A stretch of 64,000 nucleotides of DNA from Pseudomonadota bacterium (GCA_030535425.1 JAUNHQ010000002.1:1-64000), one strand, 5' to 3'; positions 17,049 to 28,041 are shown, numbered from the stretch's first letter. The notes: generated by a model not told the origin, from the sequence alone. Numbers and translations are program-made.

Positions 17049-18017
17049 TTAGTTGAATGAACCAATGCGCTTGAGATCGCCAAAATTCATCCAGACGAAA
17101 AATGCCTTGCCGACGATATTGGCATCGGGCACGAAGCCCCAGTAGCGCGAATCCAGTGAATTGTCCCGGTTGTCACCCATCATGAAGTAGTGCCCATCAG
17201 GCACCTTGCAGGTCACACCCTCCACACTGAAGCGGCAATTGTCCTTGCCGGCAAAGGCTTCTGCCCCGGCAATGAAGGCCGGGCGTCGGTCATCCACGAT
17301 GATCCGGTGATTTTTCACACCAAGCTGTTCATCGAACTGTTTGAAATACGCCATCGATGACTCATCGAAAAAATCAGACACCGCCGACATGGGCACAGGC
17401 TGACCGTTAATGCTCAGGCGCTTGTTGAGGTAAGCCACCTCATCACCCGGCAACCCTACCACGCGCTTGATGTAGTCGATGCTGGGTTTGGGTGGGTAGC
17501 GAAACACCACCACGTCGCCACGCTGCACGGGCTTGCCCTGATTCAGCCGCGTATTGAATACGGGCAGTTTCAGCCCGTAGGTGAACTTGTTGACCAGAAT
17601 GAGGTCGCCCACCAGCAGGGTAGGCACCATGGAAGCCGATGGAATCTTGAACGGCTCAAACACGAAAGAGCGCAGCACGAACACGATCAAGATGACGGGA
17701 AACAGCCCTGCCGTCCAGTCCAGCCACCAGGGCTGCGCGAGCAGGCGCTCGCGTGCAGCGGCCACATCCCCCTCATCCACCTGCGCGATGCCCTGTGCAG
17801 CCAGCTCCTGACGGCGCTGTGCCTGAGCCGCCACCAGCGCATCCGCCGCAGCCCGGCGGCGCGGCAGAAAAACGAGGCGCTCAGCCACCCAGTACGCCCC
17901 TGTGACCACCGTGGCCAGCAGCAGCAGCAGCGGAAAGTTGCCTTCCAGCGCACCGAAGTACCAGGCCACGCCATAGCCGACGAAAGCGGCCAGAATGACA
18001 GCCGTGAAAACAGGCAT
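17049..18017 (-). CDS. lepB: Signal peptidase I LepB
   Basis: A 322-residue inner-membrane serine protease that removes signal peptides from exported proteins. Two transmembrane segments lie at about residues 3-22 and 103-121. Catalytic Ser129 is in IPSASM and the general-base Lys184 in YIKRVVGLPGD; the GDNRDNSLDSRYWG box is intact. It follows lepA by six bases, the classic lepA-lepB pair. Confidence 0.96.
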   Translation of the reverse strand: MPVFTAVILAAFVGYGVAWYFGALEGNFPLLLLLATVVTGAYWVAERLVFLPRRRAAADALVAAQAQRRQELAAQGIAQVDEGDVAAARERLLAQPWWLDWTAGLFPVILIVFVLRSFVFEPFKIPSASMVPTLLVGDLILVNKFTYGLKLPVFNTRLNQGKPVQRGDVVVFRYPPKPSIDYIKRVVGLPGDEVAYLNKRLSINGQPVPMSAVSDFFDESSMAYFKQFDEQLGVKNHRIIVDDRRPAFIAGAEAFAGKDNCRFSVEGVTCKVPDGHYFMMGDNRDNSLDSRYWGFVPDANIVGKAFFVWMNFGDLKRIGSFN

Positions 18018-18023
18018 GGCTTC

Positions 18024-19832
18024 TCAGTCCTCCACCTGCAAAATGGCCAAAAACGCTTCTTGCGGCACTTCGACCGAGCCAATCTGCTTCATCCGTTTCT
18101 TGCCTGCTTTTTGCTTTTCCAACAACTTGCGCTTGCGCGTGATGTCACCGCCGTAGCATTTTGCCAGCACGTTCTTGCGCAGCGCCTTGATGTTCTCGCG
18201 CGCAATGATGTTGGCGCCAATGGCGGCCTGAATGGCCACGTCGAACTGCTGGCGGCTGATGATCTCGCGCATCTTGGCCGCCACCGCACGGCCGCGAAAC
18301 TGCGCCTGGCTGCGGTGCACGATGATGGACAGCGCGTCCACCTTTTCGCCGTTGAGCAGCATGTCCACCTTCACCACGTCGGACGGACGGTATTCCTTGA
18401 ACTCGTAATCCATGCTGGCGTACCCCCGGCTGACGGATTTGAGTTTGTCAAAGAAGTCCAGCACGATTTCGCCCAACGGCAGCTCGTAGGTCAGCATGAC
18501 CTGGCGGCCGTGGTATTGCATGTTGATCTGCACGCCGCGCTTTTGGTTGGCCAGCGTCATCACCGGGCCCACGTAGTCCTGCGGCATGTACAGATGTACG
18601 GTCACGATGGGTTCGCGCACTTCCTCAATCTTGCCCTGATCGGGCATCTTGGAAGGGTTTTCCACCTGAATGACTTCGCCATCGGCCTTGAGCACTTCAT
18701 ACACCACGCTGGGCGCGGTGGTGATCAGGTCCATGTCGAACTCGCGCTCCAGTCGCTCTTGCACGATTTCCATGTGCAGCAGGCCCAGAAAGCCGCAGCG
18801 AAAGCCAAAACCCAGCGCCTGGCTGACCTCGGGCTCGAAGTGCAGGCTGGCATCGTTGAGCTGGAGCTTCTCCAGGCTGTCGCGCAGCGCGTCGTACTGG
18901 TTGGCTTCCGTCGGGTACAGCCCGGCAAACACCTGCGGCTGGATTTCCTTGAAGCCGGGCAGCGCTTCTTCAGCCGGGCCCAGGTTGTTAGGCAGCTTTT
19001 TCTCCAGCGTGATGGTGTCGCCCACCTTGGCAGCCTTCAGCTCCTTGATGCCCGCGATGATGTAGCCCACCTCGCCCGCTTCCAGCGCCTCGCGCGGCTG
19101 CTGCGCGGGAGTGAACACGCCCAGGTTGTTGGCCTCATAGGCAGCGCCTGTGGCCATCATCTTGAAGCGCTCGCCTTTTTGCAGGCGGCCATCGACCACG
19201 CGCACCAGCATCACCACGCCCACATAGGCATCGAACCAGCTGTCAATAATCATGGCGCGCAGCGGCGCATCGGGCTTGCCACGCGGCGGCGGCACCTTGG
19301 CCACGATTTGCTCCAGCACATCGTCAATGCCCATACCAGTCTTGGCTGAAATGGCAATGGCCTCGCTGGCATCAATGCCGATCACGTCCTCAATCTCGGC
19401 CTTGGCATTGTCAGGATCGGCCTGCGGCAAATCCATCTTGTTGAGCACAGGCAGCACTTCCACGCCCAAATCCAGCGCGGTGTAGCAGTTGGCCACGGTC
19501 TGCGCTTCCACGCCCTGGCTGGCATCGACGACAAGCAATGCACCCTCGCAAGCGGAGAGCGAACGCGAGACTTCGTAAGAAAAGTCCACGTGGCCCGGCG
19601 TGTCGATCAGGTTGAGGTTGTAGACCTGACCATCGCGCGCCTTGTATTGCAGCGCCGCAGTCTGCGCCTTGATGGTGATGCCGCGCTCTTTCTCGATATC
19701 CATCGAGTCCAGCACCTGCTCGCTCATCTCGCGTTCAGACAAGCCGCCACAGCGCGCAATCAAGCGATCAGCCAGCGTGGATTTGCCGTGATCGATGTGG
19801 GCAATGATTGAAAAATTTCGGATGTGATCCAT
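18024..19832 (-). CDS. lepA: Elongation factor 4 (LepA)
   Basis: A 602-residue translational GTPase that back-translocates or rescues ribosomes. The G1 loop AHIDHGKS and G3 DTPGH are present, followed by EF-G-like domains and the LepA-specific C-terminus ([15 protein letters not shown]). The ATG at 19832 gives [16 protein letters not shown], the expected N-terminus; the TTG three bases upstream is an artefact. A terminator lies between mucD and this gene, so a separate promoter is likely. Confidence 0.97.
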   Translation of the reverse strand: MDHIRNFSIIAHIDHGKSTLADRLIARCGGLSEREMSEQVLDSMDIEKERGITIKAQTAALQYKARDGQVYNLNLIDTPGHVDFSYEVSRSLSACEGALLVVDASQGVEAQTVANCYTALDLGVEVLPVLNKMDLPQADPDNAKAEIEDVIGIDASEAIAISAKTGMGIDDVLEQIVAKVPPPRGKPDAPLRAMIIDSWFDAYVGVVMLVRVVDGRLQKGERFKMMATGAAYEANNLGVFTPAQQPREALEAGEVGYIIAGIKELKAAKVGDTITLEKKLPNNLGPAEEALPGFKEIQPQVFAGLYPTEANQYDALRDSLEKLQLNDASLHFEPEVSQALGFGFRCGFLGLLHMEIVQERLEREFDMDLITTAPSVVYEVLKADGEVIQVENPSKMPDQGKIEEVREPIVTVHLYMPQDYVGPVMTLANQKRGVQINMQYHGRQVMLTYELPLGEIVLDFFDKLKSVSRGYASMDYEFKEYRPSDVVKVDMLLNGEKVDALSIIVHRSQAQFRGRAVAAKMREIISRQQFDVAIQAAIGANIIARENIKALRKNVLAKCYGGDITRKRKLLEKQKAGKKRMKQIGSVEVPQEAFLAILQVED

Positions 19833-19877
19833 CAAGGATTAAATGCAAGTATTTGAACCGACTAAACGGCACACATG

Positions 19878-19909
19878 AAAAAAGGGCGCGCCAATCGCGT
19901 GACGCGCCC
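19878..19909 (-). terminator. Rho-independent terminator downstream of mucD
   Basis: On the minus strand the stem GGGCGCG/CGCGCCC (19884-19890 and 19903-19909) with a 12-base loop is followed by TTTTTT. It sits about 100 bases after the mucD stop and 46 bases before the lepA start, separating the rpoE-rseA-rseB-mucD unit from lepA-lepB. Confidence 0.85.
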
Positions 19910-20008
19910 TCAACCAACAATCCCTTGGCAACTGCGATAGTTGGCCCTTCATTGTAGGCAAAAAGCGCCTACCCCACAGAGCCCCTCATTTCGGTGCCAT
20001 GCTGTCCA

Positions 20009-21487
20009 TCACCTCGCACCAGGCTTGACCAGAACGAACTGCACCAGCTCACCCCGCTGTACGAGCATGTTCACAGGCTTGTTGCGCTCCGCTTTGGACA
20101 CGGCTGCCTCAAACTCACGCGGACTGTGAATGTCGGTGTTACCAACGGAAAGAATCACATCACCTTCACGCAAACCAGCACGAGCCCCTGCATCCGTGGC
20201 AGCTTCCACCCTTACGCCTCGCTTGACCTTCAGTTCTCGACGTTGCGCCTCGGTCAATTCAGTCACGGTCAAACCCAGTGCCTGAGCTGCGCCTGCCGCC
20301 TTGGGTGTTTCATTGCCACGGGCCGGCGCACGGCGAGCTGTCTGCTCCGGCTCCAGTTCTGCGATGGTGATGGTCACGTCACGGTTCTGACCTCGGCGGA
20401 ACACGGTCATCGTGCTGCGCGAGCCAGGCTTGGTGTTACCCACCAGGCGCGGCAGATCGGACGCGCGCTCAATCGCACGCTCTTCAAAACGCACAATGAT
20501 GTCCCCAGCCTCCACGCCCGCCTTTTCAGCGGGAGAGCCCGGCTCAACACTGCGCACCAAGGCACCATGGGCACGTCCCAGCCCAATGGACTCAGCCACG
20601 TCACGCGTGACTTCGGCAATCTGCACGCCAATGCGTCCTCGGGTCACGCGGCCCGTGGTGCGCAGTTGCTCGCTCACACGCATAGCCTCATCCATGGGAA
20701 TGGCAAAGGAAATCCCCATGAACCCACCCGAGCGGGAATAGATCTGGCTGTTGATGCCCACCACTTCACCACGCATATTGATGAGCGGCCCGCCGGAGTT
20801 GCCGGGGTTGACGGCCACATCCGTTTGGATGAAAGGCAGATAATCACCCGTGTCACGCTGCTTGGCACTGACGATACCAGCGGTGACAGTGTTTTCCAGC
20901 CCAAATGGCGAGCCAATGGCCAGCACCCATTCACCCACGCGCAGACGCCCAACGTCCCCTACACGCACCGCTGGCAAGCCCGTGGCCTCGATCTTGACCA
21001 CGGCCACATCTGTACGCTTGTCGGCTCCAACCAGTTTGGCCTTGAACTCACGCTTGTCGGCCAATGTGACCAGCACTTCATCGGCACCCTCCACCACATG
21101 TGCATTGGTCATCACATAGCCGTCGGACGAGATGATGAAGCCAGAGCCTACGCCGCGCGGCACTTCTTCCTGCTCTGGCTGCGGCGCTGGACGGTTCTGC
21201 CTAGGTCCCTGGCGTGGAATATTGGGCAGGGGAATACCAAAGAAGCGCCGAAAGAACTCCTGCATTTCCTCGTCTGCCATACCGCTGCCGGCACGCACAC
21301 GCTCTGTGGTACGGATATTCACCACCGCCGGGCCCACCTGATCGACCAAATCCGTAAAGTCCGGCAGGCCGCGCACCGCGACGGGCGCTGCCTGCGCCTG
21401 CACCACAGGAGGAAGCGCCAGCATGACGCCCCCGAGTGCAGGCACGGCAAAGGCAAGCACCCCCATTTTTCTCATTTGCAGCCACAT
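20009..21487 (-). CDS. mucD: Periplasmic serine protease MucD/DegP-like (HtrA family)
   Basis: A 492-residue HtrA protease that degrades misfolded envelope proteins. An N-terminal signal peptide ends near residue 30 (VVQAQA). The trypsin-like domain has His in TNAHVV, Asp in KRTDVAVVK and Ser in NPGNSGGPL. Two PDZ domains follow. The ATG at 21487 begins the signal peptide; the 22 upstream in-frame residues were rejected. It is the last gene of the sigma-E operon, 43 bases after rseB. Confidence 0.93.
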   Translation of the reverse strand: MWLQMRKMGVLAFAVPALGGVMLALPPVVQAQAAPVAVRGLPDFTDLVDQVGPAVVNIRTTERVRAGSGMADEEMQEFFRRFFGIPLPNIPRQGPRQNRPAPQPEQEEVPRGVGSGFIISSDGYVMTNAHVVEGADEVLVTLADKREFKAKLVGADKRTDVAVVKIEATGLPAVRVGDVGRLRVGEWVLAIGSPFGLENTVTAGIVSAKQRDTGDYLPFIQTDVAVNPGNSGGPLINMRGEVVGINSQIYSRSGGFMGISFAIPMDEAMRVSEQLRTTGRVTRGRIGVQIAEVTRDVAESIGLGRAHGALVRSVEPGSPAEKAGVEAGDIIVRFEERAIERASDLPRLVGNTKPGSRSTMTVFRRGQNRDVTITIAELEPEQTARRAPARGNETPKAAGAAQALGLTVTELTEAQRRELKVKRGVRVEAATDAGARAGLREGDVILSVGNTDIHSPREFEAAVSKAERNKPVNMLVQRGELVQFVLVKPGAR

Positions 21488-21530
21488 GCTCAATGCTCTC
21501 TTTCCTTGATTTGCCTTGATGTACTGTCCC

Positions 21531-22628
21531 TCACGGGCGACGCACCAACCCATCGGCGAATGCCCGCAATGTCTGCGGCGGCACTTCTCCCACTGCCGTC
21601 ACCCACCATGCCCCAGCGTGGCCGGATATTCGCCGCATGAGTGTGTGGGTCGCGCCCAGAGCCGTTTCACCCTCATTCACATGACGCTTCGCATCAAATG
21701 GTTCCATGAACAAGGACACCGTGGCCAAGCCATCCGAGAAAATCCACTGCACCACTGAGTCACCTGCCGCATGGCGGCGATAACAGCTTTGTGATGTGAA
21801 CCCAGGCACTGGCTTTGCCAATGCCCAACCTTCCGCCCCCGGTGTGGTTTTCACCCGGTCTACTTTCTCCACACGGTAGTGCTCAGTGCTGTTCATCATC
21901 TGCAGCAAGCTGGCACCTTTCACGGGTGTCTCCAGCTGCAACTCTGAAAAAGCTGACTGTTCCAGCACGCGGCCACGGCCATCCAGCGTTTGCACCTTGA
22001 CCGCCAGACCGGTCTGTTTTTCACTCCAGATGCGGTAGCCAAAGCGCAGGTTATCCAAGGGCTTGAACAATACGATGTCCGCATCGAAACCCGCTACCCG
22101 ACCCTGCCCCACTTCATGGGCACTATAAAAATCCGCCGTCGCAAAATCACCACCTGTGGCCAGGAGATTAGGAAAAGCCCCGCCAGACTCGCGCTGGTCC
22201 ATTTTGACCTTGCGCACCTCAGGCAAAAACGTGACCACAGTCTCATTGCGCCGGTAGGTCAAACGCGGTGTGCCGGATAGCGCCTCCACTTTCTCAATCT
22301 GTACATCGCCTTCACAGACATGCCAGATACGCGCGCTGGACATGACCCCGGCCGCCGAAGACGACACCACAAATGTGCCTGCATAAGAAGGCAAGCGTGA
22401 GGCTTGCTGAAGCCTCACAAGCCACTCGGCTACGCTGCGTTCAGGCGGCCCCACGACTCGCTGAGCCGGGCCTCCCCCAAAGGCAGCCGATGGCATCGGC
22501 GCCTGTGCGAAGGCCAACCCCATGAATGCACACGCGCCGCAGACCAGTGCCAAACGGCGCACACGCTGGCGCCAAACATGCACCACAGCCCCCACACCCA
22601 ACCTGGTGGGCTGCATCTGTTCCGCCAT
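21531..22628 (-). CDS. rseB: Sigma-E factor regulatory protein RseB/MucB
   Basis: A 365-residue periplasmic protein that binds RseA and shields it from DegS until lipopolysaccharide or lipoprotein signals release it. A signal peptide (LALVCGACAFMGLAFA) leads into the MucB/RseB N-terminal LolA-like domain (YAGTFVVSSSAAG) and a C-terminal domain. The start overlaps the rseA stop as TGATG. A TTG three bases upstream is possible but less likely. Confidence 0.9.
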   Translation of the reverse strand: MAEQMQPTRLGVGAVVHVWRQRVRRLALVCGACAFMGLAFAQAPMPSAAFGGGPAQRVVGPPERSVAEWLVRLQQASRLPSYAGTFVVSSSAAGVMSSARIWHVCEGDVQIEKVEALSGTPRLTYRRNETVVTFLPEVRKVKMDQRESGGAFPNLLATGGDFATADFYSAHEVGQGRVAGFDADIVLFKPLDNLRFGYRIWSEKQTGLAVKVQTLDGRGRVLEQSAFSELQLETPVKGASLLQMMNSTEHYRVEKVDRVKTTPGAEGWALAKPVPGFTSQSCYRRHAAGDSVVQWIFSDGLATVSLFMEPFDAKRHVNEGETALGATHTLMRRISGHAGAWWVTAVGEVPPQTLRAFADGLVRRP

Positions 22629-23278
22629 CAACGCCCAGGCCCTTCAAACGTCGCATTGCGCAAGAAACCTGACGCATCGCCAAGCGCAGACACACTTGAT
22701 GCTTGACGATGCGCTGCCAGAAACTCATCGAGACGTGGATCACGCAGCATCACCGGCACTTGCTCCATACCCGCACCCGATGCGGTCGGAACAGCCGCCA
22801 GCGTCATCGCCGCAGTGCCCATGGGCACTGCCTGGCCTTGCGCCAGCTGTCCTGCTGCATCGGTAGATGGCCCTGCACCACCAAGCATGCCCCAGCCCAT
22901 GGCGGCCACGGCAGCAAAAGAAGCCAAGCCCGCTGCCACTTTCCAGCGAAACACACTGTCGTTGGCCGCGGGCCTTACCACATCCGCCAGCACACCTGCC
23001 TGCTGAACTGGCACTGCCGGTGTGACAACATGCGGGGAGCGCGGCTCCTTGGCCAACTGGACACCAAGGCGCTGGATAAAGGGAAGATCACGATCACAGG
23101 CCGCGAGATCATCCGATCGCAACACATCACCAATGACGTGATAGACGTGCCAACACTCACGCCCTTCATCAGAAGACAGCGTGTGCATCGCCGACATGAA
23201 AGCCGGGCCATGCAAGCGCCCATCCATCACATCGGAAACCAGCTCATGACTTAACTGCGCCTTGTCTTGCATACTCAT
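22628..23278 (-). CDS. rseA: Anti-sigma-E factor RseA/MucA
   Basis: A 216-residue inner-membrane anti-sigma factor. The cytoplasmic N-terminal domain (LSHELVSDVMDGRLHG, then ECWHVYHVIGDVLRS) binds sigma-E. A transmembrane helix lies near residues 115-135 and a periplasmic tail follows. It sits between rpoE and rseB as in other proteobacteria. The ATG at 23278 is chosen; a GTG at 23287 and an ATG at 23272 are alternatives. Confidence 0.9.
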   Translation of the reverse strand: MSMQDKAQLSHELVSDVMDGRLHGPAFMSAMHTLSSDEGRECWHVYHVIGDVLRSDDLAACDRDLPFIQRLGVQLAKEPRSPHVVTPAVPVQQAGVLADVVRPAANDSVFRWKVAAGLASFAAVAAMGWGMLGGAGPSTDAAGQLAQGQAVPMGTAAMTLAAVPTASGAGMEQVPVMLRDPRLDEFLAAHRQASSVSALGDASGFLRNATFEGPGR

Positions 23279-23317
23279 GACGACCACCGTTTTAACTGCT
23301 CTTGCCCCACACCTTCC

Positions 23318-23950
23318 CTACCAGCGTTTGCCCGTTTGATGGCTCAGTAAAGGCCTGACCTTGGCTGAAATGGCTTCCCGCGCACGGAAAATTCGCGAAC
23401 GCACAGTGCCAATGGGGCAATTCATGGCCTCTGCAATCTCTTCATAGCTCAAGCCTTCGATTTCACGCAGGGTCACAGCCTGACGCAACTCCTCTGGCAG
23501 CGCTTCCATCGCGGCATTGACGGCAGCGGCAATTTCCCGTGCCGCCAATTCAGACTCAGGTGTGGATTCGGACGTTAGTTCATTCTCCCGACGGGAAGTT
23601 TCATCATCGTCACCGCTCGACTGCAAAGCAGCTTCGACCAGCACGGGATCGCGCTTGAGCTCCAGCAGTGTTTTTTTGGCCGTATTCACAGCAATGCGGT
23701 ACAGCCAGGTATAAAACTGCGCATCACCACGAAACTGATGCAGTGCACGCCATGCCCGGATGAAGGTTTCCTGCGCGATGTCCTGCACCAGATCCACATC
23801 GCGCACCATGCGAGCGATCAGGCGCTCAATACGTCGCTGGTACTTGATGACCAGCAGTTCATAGGCCCGCTGATCGCCCGCGACCGCGCGCTCAACCAGC
23901 AGCGCATCGCTATCGTTGGGTGCAGGAGGTGCAGCAGGCGTATCGGACAC
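23318..23950 (-). CDS. rpoE: RNA polymerase sigma factor RpoE (sigma-E, AlgU-like)
   Basis: A 210-residue ECF sigma factor. Region 2 (VQDIAQETFIRAWRALHQFR and YTWLYRIAVNTAKK) and region 4 (YEEIAEAMNCPIGTVRSRIF) are clear, joined by a Ser/Glu-rich linker. No canonical ATG fits: GTG at 23950 gives VSDTPAAPP... and lies 38 bases after the upstream gene, whereas the ATG at 24028 would overlap that gene by 40 bases. The operon rpoE-rseA-rseB-mucD is the envelope stress response. Confidence 0.93.
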   Translation of the reverse strand: MSDTPAAPPAPNDSDALLVERAVAGDQRAYELLVIKYQRRIERLIARMVRDVDLVQDIAQETFIRAWRALHQFRGDAQFYTWLYRIAVNTAKKTLLELKRDPVLVEAALQSSGDDDETSRRENELTSESTPESELAAREIAAAVNAAMEALPEELRQAVTLREIEGLSYEEIAEAMNCPIGTVRSRIFRAREAISAKVRPLLSHQTGKRW

Positions 23951-23987
23951 GAAAAAGCAGTCTTGAAAAACAACGACGCGCCTGCTG

Positions 23988-24476
23988 TCAGGCGCGTTCC
24001 AGCGAAGTTTGTGGCCCTTGACGCGCATGCCGCCCAACGCTAGGGCCGGGCGAATATAGTGCACAGCGCAGCAAATGCCATCGCTGCACGAATGCCTGCG
24101 CATCTGCCCACAACCAAGTGCGACCTGATCGATCCGGCCACCAGTAGCACAGCAGCATGGCATGTTGCACGTCCAGACACACGGTCACTTGTCCCGCCCT
24201 ATCAGCGCCGTCCAAATACCAACCCTGCCCGTCCCACGCCAGTTGGCACACTGCCTGCGCCTGCCAGAAACGTCCCAGTGACCATCCAGATAGCAACAAA
24301 GCCACCAAAGAAAGCATGGCCTGCCCTATCAGGGCAGGCCATGACACGGCGTGGTTATAAGCCTCAAGCAGCCCAGCCAACAGAATGAAGACAGCCAGAA
24401 GCCAAGGCAGCACCAGCAAAACCAGCAGGCGCCCAGAGCGCCCCGTGGGATAGATGACAGCGGGGGCAACTTTCAT
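23988..24476 (-). CDS. Small membrane protein between fabF and rpoE
   Basis: A 162-residue protein with two adjacent hydrophobic helices (about residues 16-37 and 44-65) followed by a tryptophan-rich soluble part (GQGWYLDGADRAG). The layout recalls YgfX/CptA-like two-helix proteins, but the similarity is too weak to name it. A gene of this kind is common between fabF and rpoE in Burkholderiales. It ends 38 bases before the chosen rpoE start and is probably co-transcribed with it. Confidence 0.7.
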   Translation of the reverse strand: MKVAPAVIYPTGRSGRLLVLLVLPWLLAVFILLAGLLEAYNHAVSWPALIGQAMLSLVALLLSGWSLGRFWQAQAVCQLAWDGQGWYLDGADRAGQVTVCLDVQHAMLLCYWWPDRSGRTWLWADAQAFVQRWHLLRCALYSPGPSVGRHARQGPQTSLERA

Positions 24477-24578
24477 AAGTCTTCATCCACCCACATCGCA
24501 AAGTACGATAGCAGCCCCATCGCTCCTGCAGACAGATACCCAGCCCTACACCCTTCGTGCTCCCACCAAGGGCGGGTG

Positions 24579-25829
24579 TCAAACGCGCTTAAATACCAGC
24601 GATCCGTTGGTGCCGCCAAAACCGAAATTATTCTTCAGCGCATACTCAACCTTTGCATCACGTGCAGTGTTGGCGCAATAGTCGAGATCACACTCAGGAT
24701 CGACGTTGTCAAGGTTGATGGTGGGCGGCAGCTTCTGCTCATGCAAGGCCAGGATGGTGAACACGCTTTCCACGCCGCCAGCCCCTCCCAGCAAATGCCC
24801 CGTCATGGACTTGGTGGAGCTCACCACCACTGACTTGGCATGCTCGCCCAGCGCAGCCTTGATGGCGTTGGACTCATTCACGTCACCCAAGGGCGTGGAT
24901 GTGCCATGGGCGTTGACGTAACCCACCTGATCGGCATTAATTCCCGCGTTGCGCAGGGCCGAAACCATGGCACGGCGGGGACCGTCCATGTTGGGTGCGG
25001 TCATGTGGCCAGCATCGGCGCTCATGCCAAAGCCCACCAGTTCCGCATAGATCTTGGCACCACGCTTTTTGGCGTGTTGGTACTCTTCCAACACGACAAT
25101 ACCTGCGCCTTCACCCAGTACAAAGCCATCACGATCCTTGTCCCAGGGACGCGAGGCAGCCTTGGGGTCATCGTTTCGCGTGGACAATGCACGCATGGCG
25201 GCAAAGCCGCCAATGCCGAGCGGTGAAACAGTCGATTCAGCACCACCAGCCACCATCACGTCGGCATCGCCGTACTCAATCAAGCGTCCAGCCTCGCCAA
25301 TGCAGTGCAAGCCCGAAGTACAGGCGGTCACGATGGCCAGGTTGGGTCCCTTGAAACCGTATTTGATGGATACATGCCCCGCCACCATGTTGACCAGTGA
25401 GGCGGGCACGAAAAATGGGGAAATGCGGCGAGGGCCGCGGTCGGCCCATTCGCCGTGGGTCGTCTCGATCATCGGCAAGCCGCCGATGCCGGAACCGATA
25501 AGGCAGCCTACACGGTGCGAGGCTTCTTCATCCAGCGCCTCTCCCGTGGGCAGGCCGGCATCATGCACCGCTTCGGCAGCGGCCACGATACCGTAGTGAA
25601 TGAAGGTGTCCATCGTGCGCGCTTCCTTGGCCGAGATGTACGGCGAGATATCCAGCCCGCGCACCTCGCCTGCGATGCGCGCGGCAAAGCCGCTGGCATC
25701 AAAGCGCGTGATCGTGTCGATGCCGGAGCGGCCCGCCATCAGGCTGGCCCAGCTTTCAGCCACTGTGTTGCCCACAGGGCTGACGCATCCCAAACCTGTC
25801 ACGACGACCCGGCGCCGATTACTGCTCAT
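24579..25829 (-). CDS. fabF: Beta-ketoacyl-ACP synthase II FabF
   Basis: A 416-residue condensing enzyme that elongates acyl-ACP with malonyl-ACP. The catalytic triad is Cys in TACTSGLHC, His in [11 protein letters not shown] and His in [13 protein letters not shown]. The N-terminus [16 protein letters not shown] and the C-terminal [14 protein letters not shown] are typical. The ATG at 25829 is preceded by TTGGAG nine bases upstream. acpP lies 142 bases upstream on the same strand. Confidence 0.96.
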   Translation of the reverse strand: MSSNRRRVVVTGLGCVSPVGNTVAESWASLMAGRSGIDTITRFDASGFAARIAGEVRGLDISPYISAKEARTMDTFIHYGIVAAAEAVHDAGLPTGEALDEEASHRVGCLIGSGIGGLPMIETTHGEWADRGPRRISPFFVPASLVNMVAGHVSIKYGFKGPNLAIVTACTSGLHCIGEAGRLIEYGDADVMVAGGAESTVSPLGIGGFAAMRALSTRNDDPKAASRPWDKDRDGFVLGEGAGIVVLEEYQHAKKRGAKIYAELVGFGMSADAGHMTAPNMDGPRRAMVSALRNAGINADQVGYVNAHGTSTPLGDVNESNAIKAALGEHAKSVVVSSTKSMTGHLLGGAGGVESVFTILALHEQKLPPTINLDNVDPECDLDYCANTARDAKVEYALKNNFGFGGTNGSLVFKRV

Positions 25830-25971
25830 CTTGTCATGCTCCAATGCTTAAAAGCTCGATGGATGCCTTCACCTTGCATGGGCGAGCCGTCTTTTGCACA
25901 ACGTTCGCCATGCCGATTGTCCCTACAGCACCACGGCGGCAGTTTCCCGCGCCGGGACAAGCCCACGTGTG

Positions 25972-26241
<270 letters not shown>

Positions 26242-26300
26242 TTACCCGCGCTTACAGCACTTTCTGCGGTGTGCGACGCGGGCGATGAATAACAGGTGTA

Positions 26301-27050
26301 TCAGGTCATGAACATGCCGCCGTTGACATGCAGCTCCTGCCCTGTGACATAGCCTGCTTCGGGGCTGGCAAGGTAGGCCACCGCGTGCGCGATGTCCGCT
26401 GGCTGCCCCAAGCGTCCGAGCGGGATTTGTGCTTGCAGCACCTTGTGCTGCTCATCGCCCAGGGCTGCGGTCATGTCGGTGGCAATGAAGCCAGGCGCCA
26501 CGCAGTTGACGGTGACGCCCCGGCTGCCCAGCTCGCGCGCCAGCGCCCGGGTCATGCCAGCCACGCCTGCCTTGGCAGCGGCGTAGTTGGCCTGGCCGGG
26601 GTTGCCCGACGCGCCCACCACGCTGGTGATGTTGATGATGCGGCCATGGCGTTGCTTCATCATGGGACGCATCACGGCACGGCTTAAGCGAAAGACGGCC
26701 TTGAGGTTGGTGTCCAGCACGGCGTCCCAGTCTTCATCTTTCATGCGCATGGCCAGTTGGTCGCGGGTGATGCCCGCGTTGTTGACCAGCACGTGCAGGG
26801 CGCCCTGCTCTTTCACGATGGTGTCAATCAGCGCATCGGCTGCGGCGGCGTCGTTCACGTCCAGCAGGACACCCCGGCAGCCAGGATAGGCGGCCAAGGC
26901 TTCGCTGATTTTTTGCGCGCCGGCCTCTGTGGTGGCCGTGCCGATGACTTTCATGCCGCGCGCGGCCAGCACTTGCGCAATGGCCGCGCCAATGCCGCGC
27001 GAGGCGCCGGTCACCAGGGCGACCTGGCTGCTCAGGGCTGTTTCAGACAT
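26301..27050 (-). CDS. fabG: 3-oxoacyl-ACP reductase FabG
   Basis: A 249-residue short-chain dehydrogenase that reduces 3-oxoacyl-ACP with NADPH. The cofactor loop is TGASRGIG, NNAGITRDQL is conserved, and the Ser/Tyr/Lys triad lies in ITSVVG and YAAAKAG. The ATG at 27050 is preceded by GAGGAGAAG; the longer upstream ORF extension was rejected. It lies 40 bases after fabD. Confidence 0.97.
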   Translation of the reverse strand: MSETALSSQVALVTGASRGIGAAIAQVLAARGMKVIGTATTEAGAQKISEALAAYPGCRGVLLDVNDAAAADALIDTIVKEQGALHVLVNNAGITRDQLAMRMKDEDWDAVLDTNLKAVFRLSRAVMRPMMKQRHGRIINITSVVGASGNPGQANYAAAKAGVAGMTRALARELGSRGVTVNCVAPGFIATDMTAALGDEQHKVLQAQIPLGRLGQPADIAHAVAYLASPEAGYVTGQELHVNGGMFMT

Positions 27051-27090
27051 GGGGCTCTTCTCCTCTGGTTGGAAACTGCTGGCGCCGCGA

Positions 27091-28041
27091 TCAGGCCACC
27101 AGCGCTTTGACTTCGGCCAGGGTAGCGGGGTCATACAGCGCAGCGCCGGTCATTTCGGCGTCGATACGCTTGGTCATGCCAGCCAGCACCTTGCCGGGGC
27201 CGCATTCGACCACGGTGTGCAGGCCCATGGCCTTGATCTTGTGGATGCACTCCACCCAGCGCACGGGGCCAAAGGCCTGGCGGTAGAGCGCGTCACGGAT
27301 ACGGTCAGGTTCACTCTCAATGGCCACGTCGATGTTGTTGACCACGGGGATACGGGGCGCTTGCACGTCCACCTGCGCCAGCGCCGCTTTCAGGCGCTCG
27401 GCGGCGGGCTTCATCAGGCTGGAGTGAAACGGCGCCGACACAGGCAGGGGCAGCGCGCGCTTGGCGCCCATGCCTTTGAGCACTTCGCAAGCCTTGTCCA
27501 CCGCCGCCTTGGTGCCGGCGATGACGGTCTGCACCGGGTCGTTGAAGTTGACGGCTTCCACCACCTCAGCGCCATGAGAGGCCATGGCGCTTGTCACTTC
27601 TGCGCAGCCCGCTATCACTTTTTCAGCATCCAGCCCCAGGATGGCCGCCATGGCACCGGTGCCTACGGGCACGGCTTCTTGCATGGCGGCGGCGCGCAGG
27701 CGCACCAGGGGCGCGGCCTGCGCAAGCGTGAGCGCGCCAGCAGCCACCAGGGCCGAGTATTCGCCCAGCGAGTGACCGGCGACTGCCGCAGGCATGGGCA
27801 AGCCCTCGCTCTGCCACACGCGCCATGCGGCCACGCCAGCGACCAGCATGACGGGCTGGGTGTTGGTCGTCAGCGCCAGGGTTTCCTTGGGGCCGTTGTG
27901 GATAAGCGCGCCCAGGTCTTCACCCAGCGCATCAGAGGCTTCCTGCACCGTTTCGCGCACGGCGGGATGCTCGCCCCAGGCATCCAGCATGCCCACCGAC
28001 TGGGAGCCTTGACCGGGAAATACGAAAGCGATGGGTCTCAT
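27091..28041 (-). CDS. fabD: Malonyl-CoA-ACP transacylase FabD
   Basis: A 316-residue enzyme that moves malonyl groups from CoA to AcpP. The N-terminal FVFPGQGSQ loop and nucleophile Ser91 in AGHSLGEY are present, with a partner His in VSAPFHSSLM. A repeat with a terminator-like hairpin separates it from fabH (67-base gap), so its expression may be reduced relative to fabH or driven by an extra promoter. Confidence 0.97.
   Translation of the reverse strand: MRPIAFVFPGQGSQSVGMLDAWGEHPAVRETVQEASDALGEDLGALIHNGPKETLALTTNTQPVMLVAGVAAWRVWQSEGLPMPAAVAGHSLGEYSALVAAGALTLAQAAPLVRLRAAAMQEAVPVGTGAMAAILGLDAEKVIAGCAEVTSAMASHGAEVVEAVNFNDPVQTVIAGTKAAVDKACEVLKGMGAKRALPLPVSAPFHSSLMKPAAERLKAALAQVDVQAPRIPVVNNIDVAIESEPDRIRDALYRQAFGPVRWVECIHKIKAMGLHTVVECGPGKVLAGMTKRIDAEMTGAALYDPATLAEVKALVA

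Noticed and set aside
18060..19349. A 429-codon open frame opposite lepA
   Set aside because: Antisense shadow of lepA with His/Gln/Ala-rich nonsense composition.
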